Positions 56,050-64,000 of a DNA stretch of 64,000 bases are shown piece after piece (positions within the stretch are counted from its first letter, which is position 1; every line of letters begins with the position of its first letter). A program made the translations under genes and the position numbers. The notes under the pieces were generated by a model. It searched no databases and was not told the DNA's origin. It worked only from the letters and a program-made list of their open reading frames with translations. Source of the stretch: Deinococcus koreensis. Its GTDB lineage: Bacteria; Deinococcota; Deinococci; Deinococcales; Deinococcaceae. The stretch is taken from positions 2,672,501 to 2,736,500 of the forward strand of contig NZ_PPPD01000001.1 of NCBI RefSeq assembly GCF_002901445.1, written 5' to 3'.

Positions 56050-56379
56050 TCAGCCGACGTCCACCAGTTCCACGTCGAAGATCAGGGTCGCGCCGGCCGG
56101 GATCACGCCGGGGACGCCCGCCGCGCCGTAGCCCAGGTGGGCCGGGATGGTCAGCTTGGCCTTGTCGCCTACCCGCAGCTGCGCGATGCCGTCGTCCCAG
56201 CCCTTGATGACGTAGCCGACGCCCAGGGGAAACTCGATGGGCTGCCCACGGTCACGGCTGGAGTCGAACTTCTGGCCGCTTTCCAGGGTGCCGGTGTAGT
56301 GCACCTTCACCATCTTGCCGGCCTGAGCAGGTTCCCCCGTGCCCTCGTGGTACTTCTCGACTTTCAGCTCGTCGCTCAT
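56050..56379 (-). CDS. FKBP-type peptidyl-prolyl isomerase
   Basis: A 109-residue single-domain FKBP: VKVHYTGTLESGQKFDSSRDRGQPIEFPLGVG and VIKGWDDGIAQLRVGDKAKLTIPAHLGYG, with the closing ATLIFDVELVDV (family order; key residues Tyr, Phe, Asp, Trp of the pocket are kept). It catalyses cis/trans proline isomerisation in the cytoplasm, since no signal peptide is present. TACGCT lies 7 nt before the ATG with no Shine-Dalgarno, so it is probably leaderless. Confidence 0.97.
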   Translation of the reverse strand: MSDELKVEKYHEGTGEPAQAGKMVKVHYTGTLESGQKFDSSRDRGQPIEFPLGVGYVIKGWDDGIAQLRVGDKAKLTIPAHLGYGAAGVPGVIPAGATLIFDVELVDVG

Positions 56380-56386
56380 GGCGAGC

Positions 56387-56392
56387 AGCGTA
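56387..56392 (-). promoter_or_regulatory. -10 box TACGCT of the FKBP gene
   Basis: On the minus strand TACGCT lies 7 nt from the FKBP ATG, indicating a leaderless start. Confidence 0.5.
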
Positions 56393-56521
56393 CCCCTGAG
56401 CGGCGTGCCCTCCCTGGACTCTGAAGCGTTTATGAAGGTGCTGGTTTGAGAGCTGCCCTGGGGAGCGGTCAGAGCGCGGCGCCGCGCTGCCCGCAGGACA
56501 CCCTGCCTGCGGCCGATGCTC

Positions 56522-56527
56522 TAGCCT
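56522..56527 (+). promoter_or_regulatory. -10 box TAGCCT of the signal peptidase gene
   Basis: TAGCCT lies 8 nt before ATG 56536 and no Shine-Dalgarno is seen. The spacing is slightly longer than at the other leaderless genes. Confidence 0.4.
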
Positions 56528-56535
56528 GGGCCGGC

Positions 56536-57129
56536 ATGAGTGCCCGGACTGCCCCCACCAGAGACAGCCCCTGGCGCCGCGCCTGGAGGACATGGATCCT
56601 GGGCGCGCTGCTGCCGGTGTGGGGGCTCACGACCTTCGGCGGCACGCTGGCCCGCGTGGACGGCGACTCCATGAACGAGACCCTGCGCAGCGGCGACGTC
56701 CTGCTGCTCCTCAAGTATCCGCGCTGGCTGCGGGCCTGGGGCCTGAGCGGGGTCTATCCCCGGCGCGGCGATCTGGTGGTGTTCAAGGGGCCGCAGGACA
56801 GCGACTATTCCTACGAGACCCTCTGGGGCGTGCGCCACCGGCCCTACAACATCAAGCGCGTGCTGGCCCTGGCCGGCGACACCGTGGCGGTCAGGGACGG
56901 CCGGGTCGAGGTCAATGGCCGCGCCCTGCTGGAGCGCTACGCCAGCGAGGGCTTCGTCTCCGATCAGGCGGCGATCCGCGTGCCGCCCGGCCACCTGTGG
57001 GTCATGGGCGACAACCGGCGCCTCGGCGAGAGTCTCGACAGCCGCGCCTACGGCCCCGTGGCCCTGCGGGACGTGGCCGGCCCCGCTGACCTGCGCCTGT
57101 GGCCCCGCCCCGGCCTGATCCCCCGCTGA
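56536..57129 (+). CDS. lepB: signal peptidase I
   Basis: A 197-residue protein. A single N-terminal membrane helix (about residues 18-38) anchors it. The catalytic Ser is in VDGDSMNETLRSGDVLLLLKY (box B) and the Lys in YNIKRVLALAGD (box D). Box E is GHLWVMGDNRRLGESLDSRAYGPV. It cleaves signal peptides of exported proteins. Another copy may exist elsewhere. It has its own promoter. Confidence 0.96.
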   Translation: MSARTAPTRDSPWRRAWRTWILGALLPVWGLTTFGGTLARVDGDSMNETLRSGDVLLLLKYPRWLRAWGLSGVYPRRGDLVVFKGPQDSDYSYETLWGVRHRPYNIKRVLALAGDTVAVRDGRVEVNGRALLERYASEGFVSDQAAIRVPPGHLWVMGDNRRLGESLDSRAYGPVALRDVAGPADLRLWPRPGLIPR

Positions 57130-57199
57130 GCTGATCCGACGCTGCCCCGGAGTGCCCGGCCGTTCATGTGGGCGATCCGTGGGCCTCACCCGCGCCTGC

Positions 57200-57205
57200 T
57201 ACGGT
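57200..57205 (+). promoter_or_regulatory. -10 box TACGGT
   Basis: TACGGT lies 7 nt before ATG 57213 and there is no Shine-Dalgarno, indicating a leaderless start for the secreted protein gene. Confidence 0.5.
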
Positions 57206-57212
57206 GACCCCC

Positions 57213-57728
57213 ATGAACGCCGTTCGCCCCCTGTGCGCTGCCCTGATCGTGACCCTCGCCGTGCCGGCCGCCCAGGCCCAGACCCTGGTGCCTATCAAGG
57301 ACGCCCGGCTGCCCTTCAGCGTCAGTCTGCCCAAGGGCTGGCTCGGCGCCGACTTCGGGGACGGGGCGCAGGGCCTGAGCGTCGTGTCGGCCAAGGCGCC
57401 GCCCGCGACCCTGATCCGCCTGCTGTTCACGCCCAAGAATGGAGCCGCCGTGAACCTGAACACCGAATTCCAGAAGTTCGAGGCGGGCATCAAGGCCAGC
57501 GGCGCCACCACGCGGCAGCTGTCCAGCCGGGCGGCGCGCTACGGCGGGGTCAGCGGCACCGAGCGCGAGTACACCCTGAGCCACCCCGGCGGCCAGCTGC
57601 GGATGCGCGTGTGGTACGGCAACGGCGCGAAGAACCTCTATTCCTTCCAGCTCACCGACGCTCCGGCGCGGTTCGTGCAGGCGAACGCCGTGTTCGGCAA
57701 GGTACTGGCCTCGCTGCGCTTCAACTGA
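57213..57728 (+). CDS. secreted protein, PsbP/DcrB-like
   Basis: A 171-residue protein with a clear signal peptide (residues about 1-22, ending AAQAQ). The mature part begins with LPFSVSLPKGWLGADFG and has KAPPATLIRLLF, a long amphipathic helix, then TEREYTLSHPGGQLRMRVWY and a closing helix. This resembles small PsbP/DcrB-like exported proteins. No catalytic motif is seen. I do not assign a function. It has its own leaderless promoter, and a hairpin follows. Confidence 0.75.
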   Translation: MNAVRPLCAALIVTLAVPAAQAQTLVPIKDARLPFSVSLPKGWLGADFGDGAQGLSVVSAKAPPATLIRLLFTPKNGAAVNLNTEFQKFEAGIKASGATTRQLSSRAARYGGVSGTEREYTLSHPGGQLRMRVWYGNGAKNLYSFQLTDAPARFVQANAVFGKVLASLRFN

Positions 57729-57792
57729 GGTGGCACCCACTGAGGCTGCACTGAGTGGCCCCGCTCAGGGGTTCTTGCTCGTCTGATCCCAG

Positions 57793-57837
57793 GGCGGGAG
57801 GGGGCCGCCCGGTCAGGTGCAGGCTGACCCTCCCGCC
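57793..57837 (+). terminator. compound hairpin between two secreted-protein genes
   Basis: GGCGGGAGGG (57793-57802) and CCCTCCCGCC (57828-57837) form a perfect 10-bp stem enclosing a smaller TCAG/CTGA stem. There is no T run. It probably ends the upstream transcript. Confidence 0.55.
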
Positions 57838-57867
57838 CCGGGTCTGGCGGCGCGCGCAGGCGGGAGG

Positions 57868-57873
57868 TACGCT
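57868..57873 (+). promoter_or_regulatory. -10 box TACGCT of the DUF2259-like gene
   Basis: TACGCT lies 5 nt before ATG 57879 with no Shine-Dalgarno, indicating a leaderless start. Confidence 0.45.
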
Positions 57874-57878
57874 CGATC

Positions 57879-58601
57879 ATGCCGACCATGCGACGCCTGA
57901 AGACCCTGCTGCTCGCCTCGTGCGCCACGGCGCTGCCTCTGTGTTCCCCGGCGCGGGCGAGCGACCGCATTCCGGTGGATCAGGTGCGCTTCTCGGCCAG
58001 CGGCGCGCGGGTCATGGTGCTCAGTTCCGGCGTGCAGGATGGCAGCGGCTTCGGCACCGCCACCCTGAGCGTACTGGACACGGCCAGCGGGCTATTGGTC
58101 TACCGCCGCACCCGCACCGCCGATCAGGCGCCGAACGCCCTGCGCCTGGAGCTGCTCCGCACGCCGCCCACCCCCGCCACCCTGCGGGCCGCCGGGCTGC
58201 AGCCGGGGCAGGTCTCGGCGGCCCGCTTCAACCGCGTGTATCCCACGTTCCTTCCGCAGTGGTCGGATGCCGTCCCCGCCGGGCAGACGCAGCTGACGAG
58301 CGTGGCGCTGTGGTCGCCGCCCGTGCCGATCCGCCTGGAGGTCTACGCGCTGCCCTCCACCTGCCCGTATCCCGATCTGCTGCCCGCCGGCACCTCGCCG
58401 GCCGGCTTCCGCCTGAGCGTGCGGGGGCAGACGGTTCACCGCGATCTGGCGCTGCCCTCCGGCCGGCGCTGCGCCGGCGGCTACACGCTGGAACGGGTCG
58501 ACGTGCAGGGCGACCGCGCACTGCTCACCGTCCGCAGCTACTCGCCGGGCTTCGAGGGGCCGGACGCCACGCCGGTCTTCATCGCCGTGACCCTGAAGTG
58601 A
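57879..58601 (+). CDS. DUF2259-like secreted protein
   Basis: A 240-residue exported protein. The signal peptide (about residues 1-28) ends near PARAS. The mature N-terminus reads VDQVRFSASGARVMVLSSGVQDGSGFGTATLSVLDTASG, the pattern of DUF2259 (predicted secreted proteins with an ill-defined role); then ERVDVQGDRALLTVRSYSPGFEGPD near the end. Two Cys residues (in STCPYPD and GRRCAGG) may form a disulfide. It is convergent with marR, 18 nt away. Confidence 0.75.
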   Translation: MPTMRRLKTLLLASCATALPLCSPARASDRIPVDQVRFSASGARVMVLSSGVQDGSGFGTATLSVLDTASGLLVYRRTRTADQAPNALRLELLRTPPTPATLRAAGLQPGQVSAARFNRVYPTFLPQWSDAVPAGQTQLTSVALWSPPVPIRLEVYALPSTCPYPDLLPAGTSPAGFRLSVRGQTVHRDLALPSGRRCAGGYTLERVDVQGDRALLTVRSYSPGFEGPDATPVFIAVTLK

Positions 58602-58619
58602 ACCGGGAGGTCGGCCGGC

Positions 58620-59147
58620 TCAGGCGCCGTGGACGTTGCGGCGCAGGGTGGATCGGCGGGTTCTGGCCTTGACCGCCACCGCCTCGTCGTCCAGGCGTCC
58701 CTGCAGGGCCAGCCCGAGCTTGCGCGCGATCGTGGAGAGCTGCTCGATCTCGGCCGGCTCCAACACCTTGAAGACCTCGTGGATGCCCGCCACGTGATCC
58801 GGTAACAGCTGGGTGATCAGGGCCTCGCCCTGGGTGGTCAGGGTCACGTTCACCACCCGGCGGTCGGTCGCCATGCGCTCGCGGTGCACCAGCCCGTCGC
58901 GTTCCAGGTTGTCGATCACCATGGTCAGGTTGCCGCTGGAGCGCAGGATCTTGTCGGCCAGCAGGCGCTGGCTCATCGGCCCGAGGTGGTAGAGCGCCTC
59001 GATCACCGCGAACTGGCTGGTGGTCAGGCCATACGCGGCCAGATGCCGGTTGGCGACCACTTCGACCGCGTGCGCCGCCCGCCAGAGCTTGACATAAGCG
59101 TCCAGCGCCGAGCGTTCCTCCGGCGAGCCAGCGTAGCGGTTGGGCAT
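58620..59147 (-). CDS. MarR family transcriptional regulator
   Basis: A 175-residue winged-helix regulator: LTTSQFAVIEALYHLGPMSQRLLADKILRSSGNLTMVIDNLERDGLVHRERMATDRRVVNVTLTTQG (family-order landmarks; recognition helix SSGNLTMVIDNLE). GGAGGGG lies upstream of the ATG. MarR proteins sense phenolics, oxidants or urate. Its target is not obvious; its own promoter region contains the palindrome GACCGGTC. A Lys/Arg-rich C-terminal tail of about 20 residues is unusual. Confidence 0.94.
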   Translation of the reverse strand: MPNRYAGSPEERSALDAYVKLWRAAHAVEVVANRHLAAYGLTTSQFAVIEALYHLGPMSQRLLADKILRSSGNLTMVIDNLERDGLVHRERMATDRRVVNVTLTTQGEALITQLLPDHVAGIHEVFKVLEPAEIEQLSTIARKLGLALQGRLDDEAVAVKARTRRSTLRRNVHGA

Positions 59148-59294
59148 GTCGCCATGGTGGGGGGGGCCCCTCCGGAAATCAAGCCCGACCGGTCAGTCAG
59201 CTAGGGGAGTCTTAAGGCCCCTCTGGCCGGGAAGGGTGGGGCCGGACGTGTGGGCCGCCCGCTATCCCGTTCCGCCGCCGGCCCTGCGCCGCGT

Positions 59295-60614
59295 TCAGCT
59301 GTCCTGCTGCCCGCCGGCCCGGCCCTCGCTCGCCCGGTACTCCTCGGTCGCCAGGCGGATACAGGCCGCGACCACCTGCATGGAGGTATGCACCTCGTTC
59401 AGCGGGGGGCGGGTGGGGGCCAGGCGGATGTTGCGGTCGTGCGGGTCGTTTCCGCCGGGGTAGGTCGCGCCGGCCGGGGTCAGGCTCACGCCGGCTTCCT
59501 CGGCGAGCTGGATCACTCGCTTCGCCACGGGCGCGGCCGTGTTCAGCGAGCTGAAATAGCCGCCGCGCGGATTCGTCCAGGTGGCGTATTCGCCGCCCTC
59601 GCCCAGTTCGGCGCGCAGCACCTCGTCCACGGCGCGGAACTTGGGCGCGATCAGGGCGGCGTGATCCTTCATCAGGCCGTCGATGCCGCCCGGGTAGGAC
59701 TCCAGGAATTTGACGTGCCGCGCCTGCTCCAGCTTGTTGGGGCCGATGCTCTGCGCGTTCAGGTAGGTGCTGAGCCACCTGATGTTGTCCTCGCTGCTGG
59801 CGACGAAGCCCAGCCCGCCCCCCGCGAAGGTGATCTTGGAGGTGCTGGCGAACACGAAGGCCCGGTCGGGGACGCCGGCGTCGCGGCACAGGGCCACGAA
59901 GTTCACGGTCTGCGCCGCGTCGTCCAGATGGTGCGCCCGGTAGGCGTCGTCGGCCAGGATCGTGAAGTCGGGGGCCGCTGCCTTCAGGCCCGCCAGCCGC
60001 GCGGCCTTCTCGGCGCTGATGGTCTCGCCGCCCGGATTGGAATAGGTGGGCACGAACAGCAGCCCCTTGACCGCAGGGTCGGCCGCCGCGAGGGCCTCGG
60101 CCGCCTCCACGTCCGGGCCGTCGTCGTGCATGTCCACGCTCAGCAGCTCGAAGCCCAGGGTCTGGAGCAGCAGGAAGTGCCGGTCGTAGCCGGGGGTCGT
60201 CACGATGAACTTGGGTTTCTGGTGCACCCAGGGGCCGGTCGAGTGCCGCGTGCCGTGCAGCAGCGCGAAGGTCAGCACGAAGGCCTGCAGCTCCAGCGAG
60301 GCGTTGTTCCACACCACGATGTTCTCGCTCTTCACGTCCAGATACGCCGCGAACAGCCGCCGCGCGCTGGGCAGGCCCGCCACGCCGCCGGGGTAGTTCC
60401 GCAGGTCGAGGCCGTCCATGCTCAGGTCGGTCTCGCCCAGCGCCCCGAGCAGGCCGTTGCTGAGGTCGAAGTCGGCGTCCGAGGGCTGGCCGCGCTGCAT
60501 GTTCAGCTTGAGCCCACGGGCGCGGAAGGCGTCGTAGGCCGCCTGGGCCTGCGCCAGCGCCTGCGGTTCCCGGGCCTGTGCCTGCGGGGCGGTGGACTGC
60601 GGATCGGAGGTCAT
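59295..60614 (-). CDS. class I/II aminotransferase (MocR-type C-terminal family)
   Basis: A 439-residue PLP enzyme. It matches the aminotransferase group exemplified by Corynebacterium AspT-like enzymes: LNMQRGQPSDADFDLSN, NYPGGVAGLPSARRLFA, PTYSNPGGETIS, ILADDAYRAHHL and the PLP-lysine segment FASTSKITFAGGGLGF. It has no GntR DNA-binding domain, so it is an enzyme rather than a regulator. Aspartate or alanine is a likely amino donor. A TACCCT box lies 6 nt before the ATG. Confidence 0.92.
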   Translation of the reverse strand: MTSDPQSTAPQAQAREPQALAQAQAAYDAFRARGLKLNMQRGQPSDADFDLSNGLLGALGETDLSMDGLDLRNYPGGVAGLPSARRLFAAYLDVKSENIVVWNNASLELQAFVLTFALLHGTRHSTGPWVHQKPKFIVTTPGYDRHFLLLQTLGFELLSVDMHDDGPDVEAAEALAAADPAVKGLLFVPTYSNPGGETISAEKAARLAGLKAAAPDFTILADDAYRAHHLDDAAQTVNFVALCRDAGVPDRAFVFASTSKITFAGGGLGFVASSEDNIRWLSTYLNAQSIGPNKLEQARHVKFLESYPGGIDGLMKDHAALIAPKFRAVDEVLRAELGEGGEYATWTNPRGGYFSSLNTAAPVAKRVIQLAEEAGVSLTPAGATYPGGNDPHDRNIRLAPTRPPLNEVHTSMQVVAACIRLATEEYRASEGRAGGQQDS

Positions 60615-60620
60615 GCCCCC

Positions 60621-60626
60621 AGGGTA
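60621..60626 (-). promoter_or_regulatory. -10 box TACCCT of the aminotransferase gene
   Basis: On the minus strand TACCCT lies 6 nt from the ATG with no Shine-Dalgarno, indicating a leaderless start. Confidence 0.5.
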
Positions 60627-60699
60627 TAGGTCGGGGCGGCGCCGTGGGCCCGACTTGTTTGATGTGGCGTTCAGGGCCGGGCCAGCTGGAGGGGGGTGC

Positions 60700-60705
60700 T
60701 AGACT
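60700..60705 (+). promoter_or_regulatory. -10 box TAGACT of NYN-queA
   Basis: TAGACT would give a ~80-nt leader ending in the AGGAG ribosome site (60782-60786). It is the best -10 candidate in the gap; the -35 is weak. Confidence 0.35.
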
Positions 60706-60793
60706 CCGCTCGCCTGCCCCGCAGGTGCCGTCCCCTTTTTAGCGCCCGTCCGGTGCCGCTTCATTTGTTTCCACCCACAACAGGAGAATCCCA

Positions 60794-61369
60794 ATGCACT
60801 ACGTCGTTCACCGCCCCCGCGTGGGGGTCTTCATCGATACCCAGAACCTCTACCACTCGGCCCGCGACCTGCTGGAACGCACCGTGAACTTCGAGACCAT
60901 CCTGAAGGTCGCCACCCACGAGCGCGAACTGCTGCACGCCATCTCGTACACCGTCGAGCGCGAGAACGAGGCGACGGCGCGCCCCTTCATCTACAAGCTG
61001 TCCACGCTGGGCTTCAAGGTGCGGCGCATGAACCTGACCCTGCACCACGTCACCGACGGCGGCAAGCCGATCTACGAGGGCAACTGGGACATGGGCATCG
61101 TGGCCGACATGGTGCGCCTGATGGATCACCTCGACGTCGTGGTGCTGGGCAGCGGCGACGGCGACTTCACCGACATCGTGGAGGTGCTGCAGGAGCGCGG
61201 CAAGCGCGTGGAGGTCATCGCCTTCCGCGAGCACACCGCCCAGAAGCTGATCGACGCCGCCGACCGCTTCACGCACCTGCCCGACATCGAGGACGCGCTG
61301 ATGCCGGCCCGCGTGAAGAACGGCGGCAAGCCGAGCGCCGAGCCGACCACCGATGAGCCCACCGCCTGA
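60794..61369 (+). CDS. NYN (LabA/DUF88) domain protein, copy 2
   Basis: A 191-residue protein; AGGAG lies 7 nt before the ATG. The NYN/PIN-like core has VGVFIDTQNLYHSARD (first Asp), GNWDMGIVADMVRLMD, VVVLGSGDGDFTDIVEVLQERGKRVEV and AQKLIDAADRFTHLPD. The acidic residues expected for a metal-dependent nuclease are kept. It overlaps queA by 17 nt. It is a diverged relative of the NYN protein encoded before plsX. The shared arrangement suggests a role tied to RNA or tRNA metabolism, but no substrate is evident. Confidence 0.92.
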   Translation: MHYVVHRPRVGVFIDTQNLYHSARDLLERTVNFETILKVATHERELLHAISYTVERENEATARPFIYKLSTLGFKVRRMNLTLHHVTDGGKPIYEGNWDMGIVADMVRLMDHLDVVVLGSGDGDFTDIVEVLQERGKRVEVIAFREHTAQKLIDAADRFTHLPDIEDALMPARVKNGGKPSAEPTTDEPTA

Positions 61370-62450
61370 GCTGGACGCCGTGAACGTTCCTGGAACCGAT
61401 CCCGACGCGGTGCTGGCCCGCCTGAACTTCGAGCTGCCCGCCGGGCGCATCGCGCAGACCGGCGCCGAGCCCCGCGACGCCTCGCGCCTGATGGTGGTGG
61501 GGGAAAGCGTGGATCACCGGATCTTCCGCGACCTGCCGGAGCTGCTGCGCCGGGGCGACCTGCTGGTCTTCAACGAGAGCCGCGTGATCCCGGCGCGCGT
61601 GCTGGCCCGCAAGCCCCGAACCCCGGACGGCCACGGGGGCGGACAGGTCGAGGTCATGCTGCTGCGCGAGGAGGAGCCGAACCTGTGGAGCGCCTACCTG
61701 AAGCCGGCGAAGCGGGCGGGGAAGGAACTGCTGCTGGGCGGGCCGGGGGAGCACGAGCACCGCGCCGAGGTCGTGGGCGTGCAGGCCGACGGCGCACGGC
61801 TGCTCCGCTTCGACCACGACATAGGGCCCCATCTGGACGACATCGGGCGCCTGCCGCTGCCGCCCTACATCGACGCCGGCGACTCCGACGAGACCTGGCG
61901 CGAGCGCTACCAGACCGTGTACGCCCGCACGCCGGGCTCGGTGGCGGCGCCCACGGCCGGCCTGCACTTCACGCCGGGGCTGCTCGCGCGGCTGGACGAG
62001 CTGGCGGTGGAACGCGCCCACGTCACGCTGCATGTCGGGGCAGGCACCTTCAAGCCCATCAGCGGGCCGGTGTCCGAGCACGTCATGCACGCCGAGCGCT
62101 ACTCGGTCAGCCCGCAGACCGCCGCGGCCATCAACCGCGCCCGCGCCGAGGGCCGGCGGGTCGTGGCCGTGGGCACCACCACCGTCCGCACGCTGGAGAG
62201 CGCCTGGGACGGCGCTGAGGTGCAGCCCGGCGAGGGCGACACGAGCATCTTCATCACGCCCGGTAAACCCGTGAACGTGCCCGACGTGCTGATCACCAAC
62301 CTGCACCTGCCGGGCTCCACCCTGATGCTGCTGGTGGCGGCCTTCGCGGGCGTGGAGCGCATCCGGGCCGCCTACGACGCCGCGCTCTCGGAGGGCTACC
62401 GCTTCTATTCCCTGGGCGACGCGATGTGGCTGGAGAACGCAAGCCGGTAG
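61353..62450 (+). CDS. queA: S-adenosylmethionine:tRNA ribosyltransferase-isomerase
   Basis: A 365-residue enzyme of queuosine synthesis; it transfers the ribosyl group of SAM to preQ1 in tRNA to give epoxyqueuosine. The landmarks are [82 protein letters not shown] and [19 protein letters not shown] (all canonical QueA motifs). ATG 61353 lies within the end of the NYN gene, so translation is coupled; a GTG at 61380 is an alternative. A strong terminator follows. Confidence 0.97.
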   Translation: MSPPPELDAVNVPGTDPDAVLARLNFELPAGRIAQTGAEPRDASRLMVVGESVDHRIFRDLPELLRRGDLLVFNESRVIPARVLARKPRTPDGHGGGQVEVMLLREEEPNLWSAYLKPAKRAGKELLLGGPGEHEHRAEVVGVQADGARLLRFDHDIGPHLDDIGRLPLPPYIDAGDSDETWRERYQTVYARTPGSVAAPTAGLHFTPGLLARLDELAVERAHVTLHVGAGTFKPISGPVSEHVMHAERYSVSPQTAAAINRARAEGRRVVAVGTTTVRTLESAWDGAEVQPGEGDTSIFITPGKPVNVPDVLITNLHLPGSTLMLLVAAFAGVERIRAAYDAALSEGYRFYSLGDAMWLENASR

Positions 62451-62465
62451 GGCTGTTCCCCGGAT

Positions 62466-62499
62466 GGAGCGACCAGAAGCTCTCTTTTCTGGTCGCTCC
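62466..62499 (+). terminator. terminator of NYN-queA
   Basis: GGAGCGACCAGAA (62466-62478) and TTCTGGTCGCTCC (62487-62499) form a perfect 13-bp stem with an 8-nt loop, 16 nt after queA. The T run is poor. Confidence 0.8.
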
Positions 62500-62820
62500 A
62501 TGTCTCCCTGGTAGCCGTGCAGTCCCGTCCTGCCCGCTCAGATTCACTCGCTCCATTCGGGCAGGAGGTGAGTCTTCTGTCGCCCGCTGCTCTGGGCATC
62601 AAGGCTTCGCCCGGCAGGCGCACTCCGGCCTGACGCTCCAGCGTGCGGGCCAGGGTCAGGAAGGCAGCGCGCCGGGGCACGTCGTCCGGGCCGGCGGGAC
62701 GCATCCCGGCGCCATCAGGAAGCGCTGTGGGGAGGGGTCTGGACATGGCCCTGTGCAGCACGCGGCGGCCCCAGGGGCGCGTCCGTCGTCAGGCTTACCC
62801 ACCGCCGGGCGGCTCTTTCC
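62500..62820. other. 321-nt region before the M3 peptidase gene
   Basis: No confident gene. A minus-strand frame (about 62550-62743) reads [15 protein letters not shown] and later [17 protein letters not shown], which has some coding flavour but no recognised family, no ribosome site and no -10 box. It could be a relic of a small gene. Confidence 0.4.
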
Positions 62821-62826
62821 TATACT
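62821..62826 (+). promoter_or_regulatory. -10 box TATACT of the M3 peptidase gene
   Basis: TATACT lies 7 nt before ATG 62834 with no Shine-Dalgarno. It is a strong -10 and fits the leaderless pattern. Confidence 0.6.
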
Positions 62827-62833
62827 TTTCAGG

Positions 62834-64000
62834 ATGTCCAGCGACCTTGTGCCGAGCGCCAACCCCCTGCTCAATCTGGGGTTCAAGATTCCCTTCGACC
62901 AGATCCGGCCGGAGCACGCCGAAAGCGCGGTGGACACGCTGCTGGCCCTGACCGCCGGGAAGCTGGAGCACCTGGCCGCCGCGCCGGATCGGGGCTTCCA
63001 GAACTTCATGGCCGATCTGGACACCCTGACCGAGCAGCTCGACACGGTGAACACCATCGTGTCGCACCTGGACGGCGTGGTCACCAGCGACGACTGGAAG
63101 GCGGCCCGCAAGGCGATCATTCCCAAGGTCAGCGAATTCCGCAGCGCCCTGAGCCTGCATCCCGGGCTGTGGGCGGCCCTGAAGGCCTACGCCCGGACGC
63201 CCCAGGCCCAGGCCCTCGACCCGGTGCAGGCGCGGCACCTGAAGCTGACCATCGACGACTTCCGCCGGGGGGGCGCCGACCTGCCGGACGAAGCCAAGGC
63301 CCGCCTGACCGAGCTGAACACCCGCCTGGCCCAGATCACCAACGACTTCGGCAAGAACGTGCTGGACGCCACCGCCGCCTATGAACTGTACGTGCCGCAG
63401 GGGCGCCTGGCGGGCGTGCCGGCGCGCGTGCAGGACGCGACCCGCCGGGACGCCGAGGAGCACGGCCAGGAGGGCCACCGCCTGACCCTGCATTTTCCGG
63501 TGTACGGCCCGGTGCTGACCTACGCCGACGACCGCTCGCTGCGTCAGCAGCTGTGGGAGGCCCAGGGGCAGGTGGGCCGCCAGGAGGGCCGCGACAACCG
63601 CCCGCTGATCCGCGAGATCCTGGCCCTGCGGCGCGAGAAGGCGCAGATGCTGGGCTTCGCCAACTTCGCCGATTACGTGCTGGAAGACCGCATGGCCGGC
63701 GCGGGCGAGGTCGCCCTGAACTTCGAGCGCGACCTCGAGGCCCGCACCCGCCCCAGCTTCGAGGCCGAGAACGCCGAGCTGCAGGCCTTCTACCGCGCCC
63801 AGGCCGGCCAGGACGCGCCCACGCTGGAAGCCTGGGACGTGGCCTACTGGGCCGAGAAGCAGGGCCAGGCGAAGTACGATTTCGACGAGGAGCAGCTGCG
63901 CCCGTATTTCCCGCTCGACAGCGTGCTCAGCGGCATGTTCGAGATCACCCGGCGCGTGTTCGGCGCCACGGTCAAAGAAGCCCAGGCGCCCGGCTGGCAC
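62834..64000 (+). CDS. M3 family metallopeptidase (oligopeptidase A type), 5' part
   Basis: 389 codons are present without a stop; the gene leaves the window. The N-terminus, [28 protein letters not shown], is typical of PrlC/OpdA/Dcp enzymes, followed by long helices ([36 protein letters not shown]) and [25 protein letters not shown]. The HExxH zinc site lies beyond base 64000, so activity cannot be confirmed here. These cytoplasmic peptidases degrade oligopeptides and signal peptides. It is transcribed from its own leaderless promoter. Confidence 0.93.
   Translation, partial: MSSDLVPSANPLLNLGFKIPFDQIRPEHAESAVDTLLALTAGKLEHLAAAPDRGFQNFMADLDTLTEQLDTVNTIVSHLDGVVTSDDWKAARKAIIPKVSEFRSALSLHPGLWAALKAYARTPQAQALDPVQARHLKLTIDDFRRGGADLPDEAKARLTELNTRLAQITNDFGKNVLDATAAYELYVPQGRLAGVPARVQDATRRDAEEHGQEGHRLTLHFPVYGPVLTYADDRSLRQQLWEAQGQVGRQEGRDNRPLIREILALRREKAQMLGFANFADYVLEDRMAGAGEVALNFERDLEARTRPSFEAENAELQAFYRAQAGQDAPTLEAWDVAYWAEKQGQAKYDFDEEQLRPYFPLDSVLSGMFEITRRVFGATVKEAQAPGWH

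Noticed and set aside
59150..59220. A MarR operator at GACCGGTC
   Set aside because: Only an 8-bp palindrome is seen with no second half-site or clear promoter overlap, too weak to annotate.
62405..62761. A 118-codon minus-strand frame between queA and the M3 gene
   Set aside because: It has no known family, no ribosome site and no -10 box, and crosses the queA terminator. It is kept only as a note in the gap description.
62795..64000. A 401-codon minus-strand frame at the right edge
   Set aside because: It lies antisense to the M3 metallopeptidase gene, whose N-terminal motifs are clear. The reverse frame is low complexity.

Overview
The window is a high-GC bacterial chromosome segment, almost certainly from a Deinococcus species. 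Support comes from the spc/alpha ribosomal block, a Nudix gene closely matching D. radiodurans DR1025 as I recall it, a YfiT-type bacillithiol transferase gene, and many genes with a TANNNT -10 box 5-8 nt before the ATG. That last pattern indicates leaderless mRNAs, which are known to be abundant in Deinococcus.

Layout, left to right. (1) 1-12.6 kb: the 3' end of adk and a strong hairpin terminator, then an accessory block sitting between adk and infA. Its core resembles E. coli yehLMPQ: SWIM zinc finger, DUF5691, MoxR AAA ATPase, DUF5682 and VWA genes. A SUKH-domain gene and a GGDEF/EAL gene are nested inside it. A frameshifted relic, a DinB/DUF4188 pair and a PadR regulator follow. (2) 12.7-16.2 kb: infA-rpmJ-rpsM-rpsK-rpsD-rpoA-rplQ, ending in a canonical terminator. 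(3) 16.3-34.9 kb: housekeeping and stress genes, namely two tandem diguanylate cyclases, an RBBP9-like hydrolase, trxA, DUF309, NYN-plsX, mscS, ftsH, a DUF4384 lipoprotein, MazG, yfiT, Nudix, era, fasciclin, vanW, a Tat-exported dienelactone hydrolase, an SDR/TetR divergent pair and a Yip1 protein. (4) 34.9-38.8 kb: transglutaminase, alpha-E and circularly permuted ATP-grasp genes, a recognised gene association linked to peptide synthesis or tagging. (5) 38.9-55.9 kb: galactoside catabolism in two ABC-transporter clusters. One is lacI-permease-permease-SBP-CRTAC1-like-7TM-melA(GH4)-galT-galK. The other is SBP-permease-permease-GH42 beta-galactosidase. Imported alpha- and beta-galactosides would be hydrolysed in the cytoplasm and the galactose sent to GalK/GalT. 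(6) 56-64 kb: FKBP, signal peptidase I, two secreted proteins, MarR, an aminotransferase, NYN-queA, and the 5' part of an M3 metallopeptidase gene that runs off the window.

Regulatory DNA is unusually readable. There is a TTGACA-17-TAATCT promoter with a perfect operator between its boxes (SDR/TetR), a LacI promoter with an operator just downstream, and a 14-bp perfect LacI-type palindrome before the second SBP. Two leaderless mini-ORFs end in ATGA/GTGA overlaps with the start codons of the GGDEF/EAL and VWA genes. Two related ~130-bp repeats and one ~149-bp MITE-like element lie in intergenic DNA; one repeat forms the entire upstream region of the transglutaminase gene.
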